From positions 75,568,629 through 75,632,628 of the forward strand of contig OW121741.1 of assembly GCA_933228675.1 (NCBI GenBank): a stretch of 64,000 nt of DNA. The letters are read 5' to 3'. The stretch's first letter is position 1; each line of letters starts with the position of its first letter. Both the position numbers and the translations under genes were made by a program. Below, piece by piece: positions 63,098-64,000 of the stretch. The notes beneath the pieces were generated by a model. It did no database searches. It was given only the letters and a program-made list of their open reading frames with translations, and was not told the DNA's origin. Source of the stretch: Stomorhina lunata (taxonomy: Eukaryota > Arthropoda > Insecta > Diptera > Rhiniidae).

Positions 63098-63228
63098 TCT
63101 ACTGCACAGTCCTACGCCAATGTTTTATACTCCAATCTCCAAGTTTTCTGCAAAAAATTTGGATTTTAGAACGAAAAGGTCATTTTCCAAAATCCTAACC
63201 ATTGGGACAGTAATTTGAGTGACTGTAT
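63098..63228. repeat. Dispersed repeat copy 2
   Basis: ACTGCACAGTCCTACGCCAA through AGTAATTTGAGTGACTGTAT. This copy is uninterrupted and supplies the reference arrangement for the rearranged copy at 59500-59626. Confidence 0.6.
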
Positions 63229-63715
63229 TTATCAGAGAACTTCACTTGCTGATTAAAAAACATTCAACAATAACAAGGGCACAAAAAACTTGTCTTTTAT
63301 TTGTAAAAGATCAAACTTGCCTACACACACTCTTTTGCTGTTCATTTTAAAGCAACCGAACATATTTCCCTTCATTGAAAATGATTTTCTTTAAACTGGG
63401 AGTGAATGAATTAATCAAACTTGTTCGAACTTGTATACATGTTGTTCATTTTAAGGCAATCGAACAACTCGCATGTTGAATACAGTCTTATTTTTGTCAT
63501 AGGTCGAATCAAACTTGTCCATTCGTGTGCTTTGCTTTTCCACTAAACATACAAAAATCTGATAAACATTGAAATGCAAAAAGCAAGAAATCATTGTGTA
63601 TGAATTTGTTCAAAGGTAAGATCTTTTTTTATTTTAGTTTACATTGGTTTTTGATGTCTATTCGTATTGCCTAGACAAAATAGGTAATTTTTGTAAGAAA
63701 ATGTTAATTTAATTT
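63229..63715. other. Unique DNA, no gene recognised
   Basis: Includes two similar words, GAACTTGTATACATGTTGTT and TTGCTGTTCATTTTAAAGCA/TGTTCATTTTAAGGCAAT, the latter pair about 100 bp apart, hinting at a short duplication. Nothing else is recognised. Confidence 0.45.
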
Positions 63716-64000
63716 TTTTTATAGAAAAACTTGCGTTTTCTATAGAAAAACTTACTTTTTCTATAGAAAAACTTACTTTTTCTATAGAAAAACTTACTTT
63801 TTCTATAGAAAAACTTACTTTTTCTATAGAAAAACTTACTTTTTTAATAGAAAAACATACGTTTTCTATAGAAAAACTTACTTTTTCTATAGAAAAACTT
63901 ACTTTTTCTATAGAAAAACTTACTTTTTCTATAGAAAAACTTACTTTTTCTATTGAAAAACTTACTTTTTCTATAGAAAAACTTACTTTTTCTATAGAAA
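63716..64000. repeat. 21-bp tandem array, runs off the window end
   Basis: About 13 units of 21 bp, CTATAGAAAAACTTACTTTTT, with rare variants (TTAATAG, ACATACG, CTATTG). The true length is unknown because it continues beyond base 64000. Confidence 0.92.

Overview
This is non-coding, very AT-rich eukaryotic DNA, almost certainly from a fly and probably a calyptrate (house-fly, blow-fly or flesh-fly type). That rests on three repeat types: (GTCY)n-bearing mini-me/DINE-1-like elements, a Tc1/mariner element, and RTE-type non-LTR retrotransposon remnants. Species cannot be fixed from sequence alone. I find no intact host gene, no tRNA or rRNA gene, and no CRISPR array. About half of the window is satellite DNA; most of the recognisable remainder is mobile-element debris.

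Layout. 1.3-6.1 kb: two decayed minus-strand RTE-like retrotransposons. 8.0-14.0 kb: an array of a 31-bp palindromic satellite. 16.8-20.9 kb: two mini-me-like elements in a row, the first with a large (TCTG)n block, the second carrying a MITE and a 1.4-kb insertion. 22.1-24.5 kb: a 29-bp satellite related to the 31-bp one but in opposite orientation. 24.6-31.3 kb: more mini-me-like elements, a nearly intact mariner (one frameshift), and a retrotransposon endonuclease scrap. 32.6-35.8 kb: an 11-bp satellite. 36.8-37.06 kb: edge of another 29-bp array, then a 200-N assembly gap. 37.26-42.26 kb: a second, almost perfect 11-bp satellite. 43.6-55.0 kb: the largest 31-bp array. 56.1-58.6 kb: a third 29-bp variant array. 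59.6-62.6 kb: a mini-me-like element with a triplicated 3' module. 62.7-63.0 kb: a third RTE fragment. 63.7 kb to the end: a 21-bp array running off the window.

The window is best read as heterochromatin-like or otherwise repeat-tolerant DNA. The most interesting signal is the satellite superfamily. At least five arrays share a core in which AAATTTTT and AAAAATTT flank a single central G or C. The two 31-bp subfamilies differ by changes made in both arms of the palindrome, so hairpin symmetry is kept. Arrays occur in both orientations, and one contains a clean internal inversion. Second in interest: two independently inserted RTE copies share the same inactivating lesions, which implies a dead lineage mobilised in trans. 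Third: a MITE insertion whose empty site is preserved in a paralogous element 41 kb away. Copy numbers below are array length divided by period, not exact counts.
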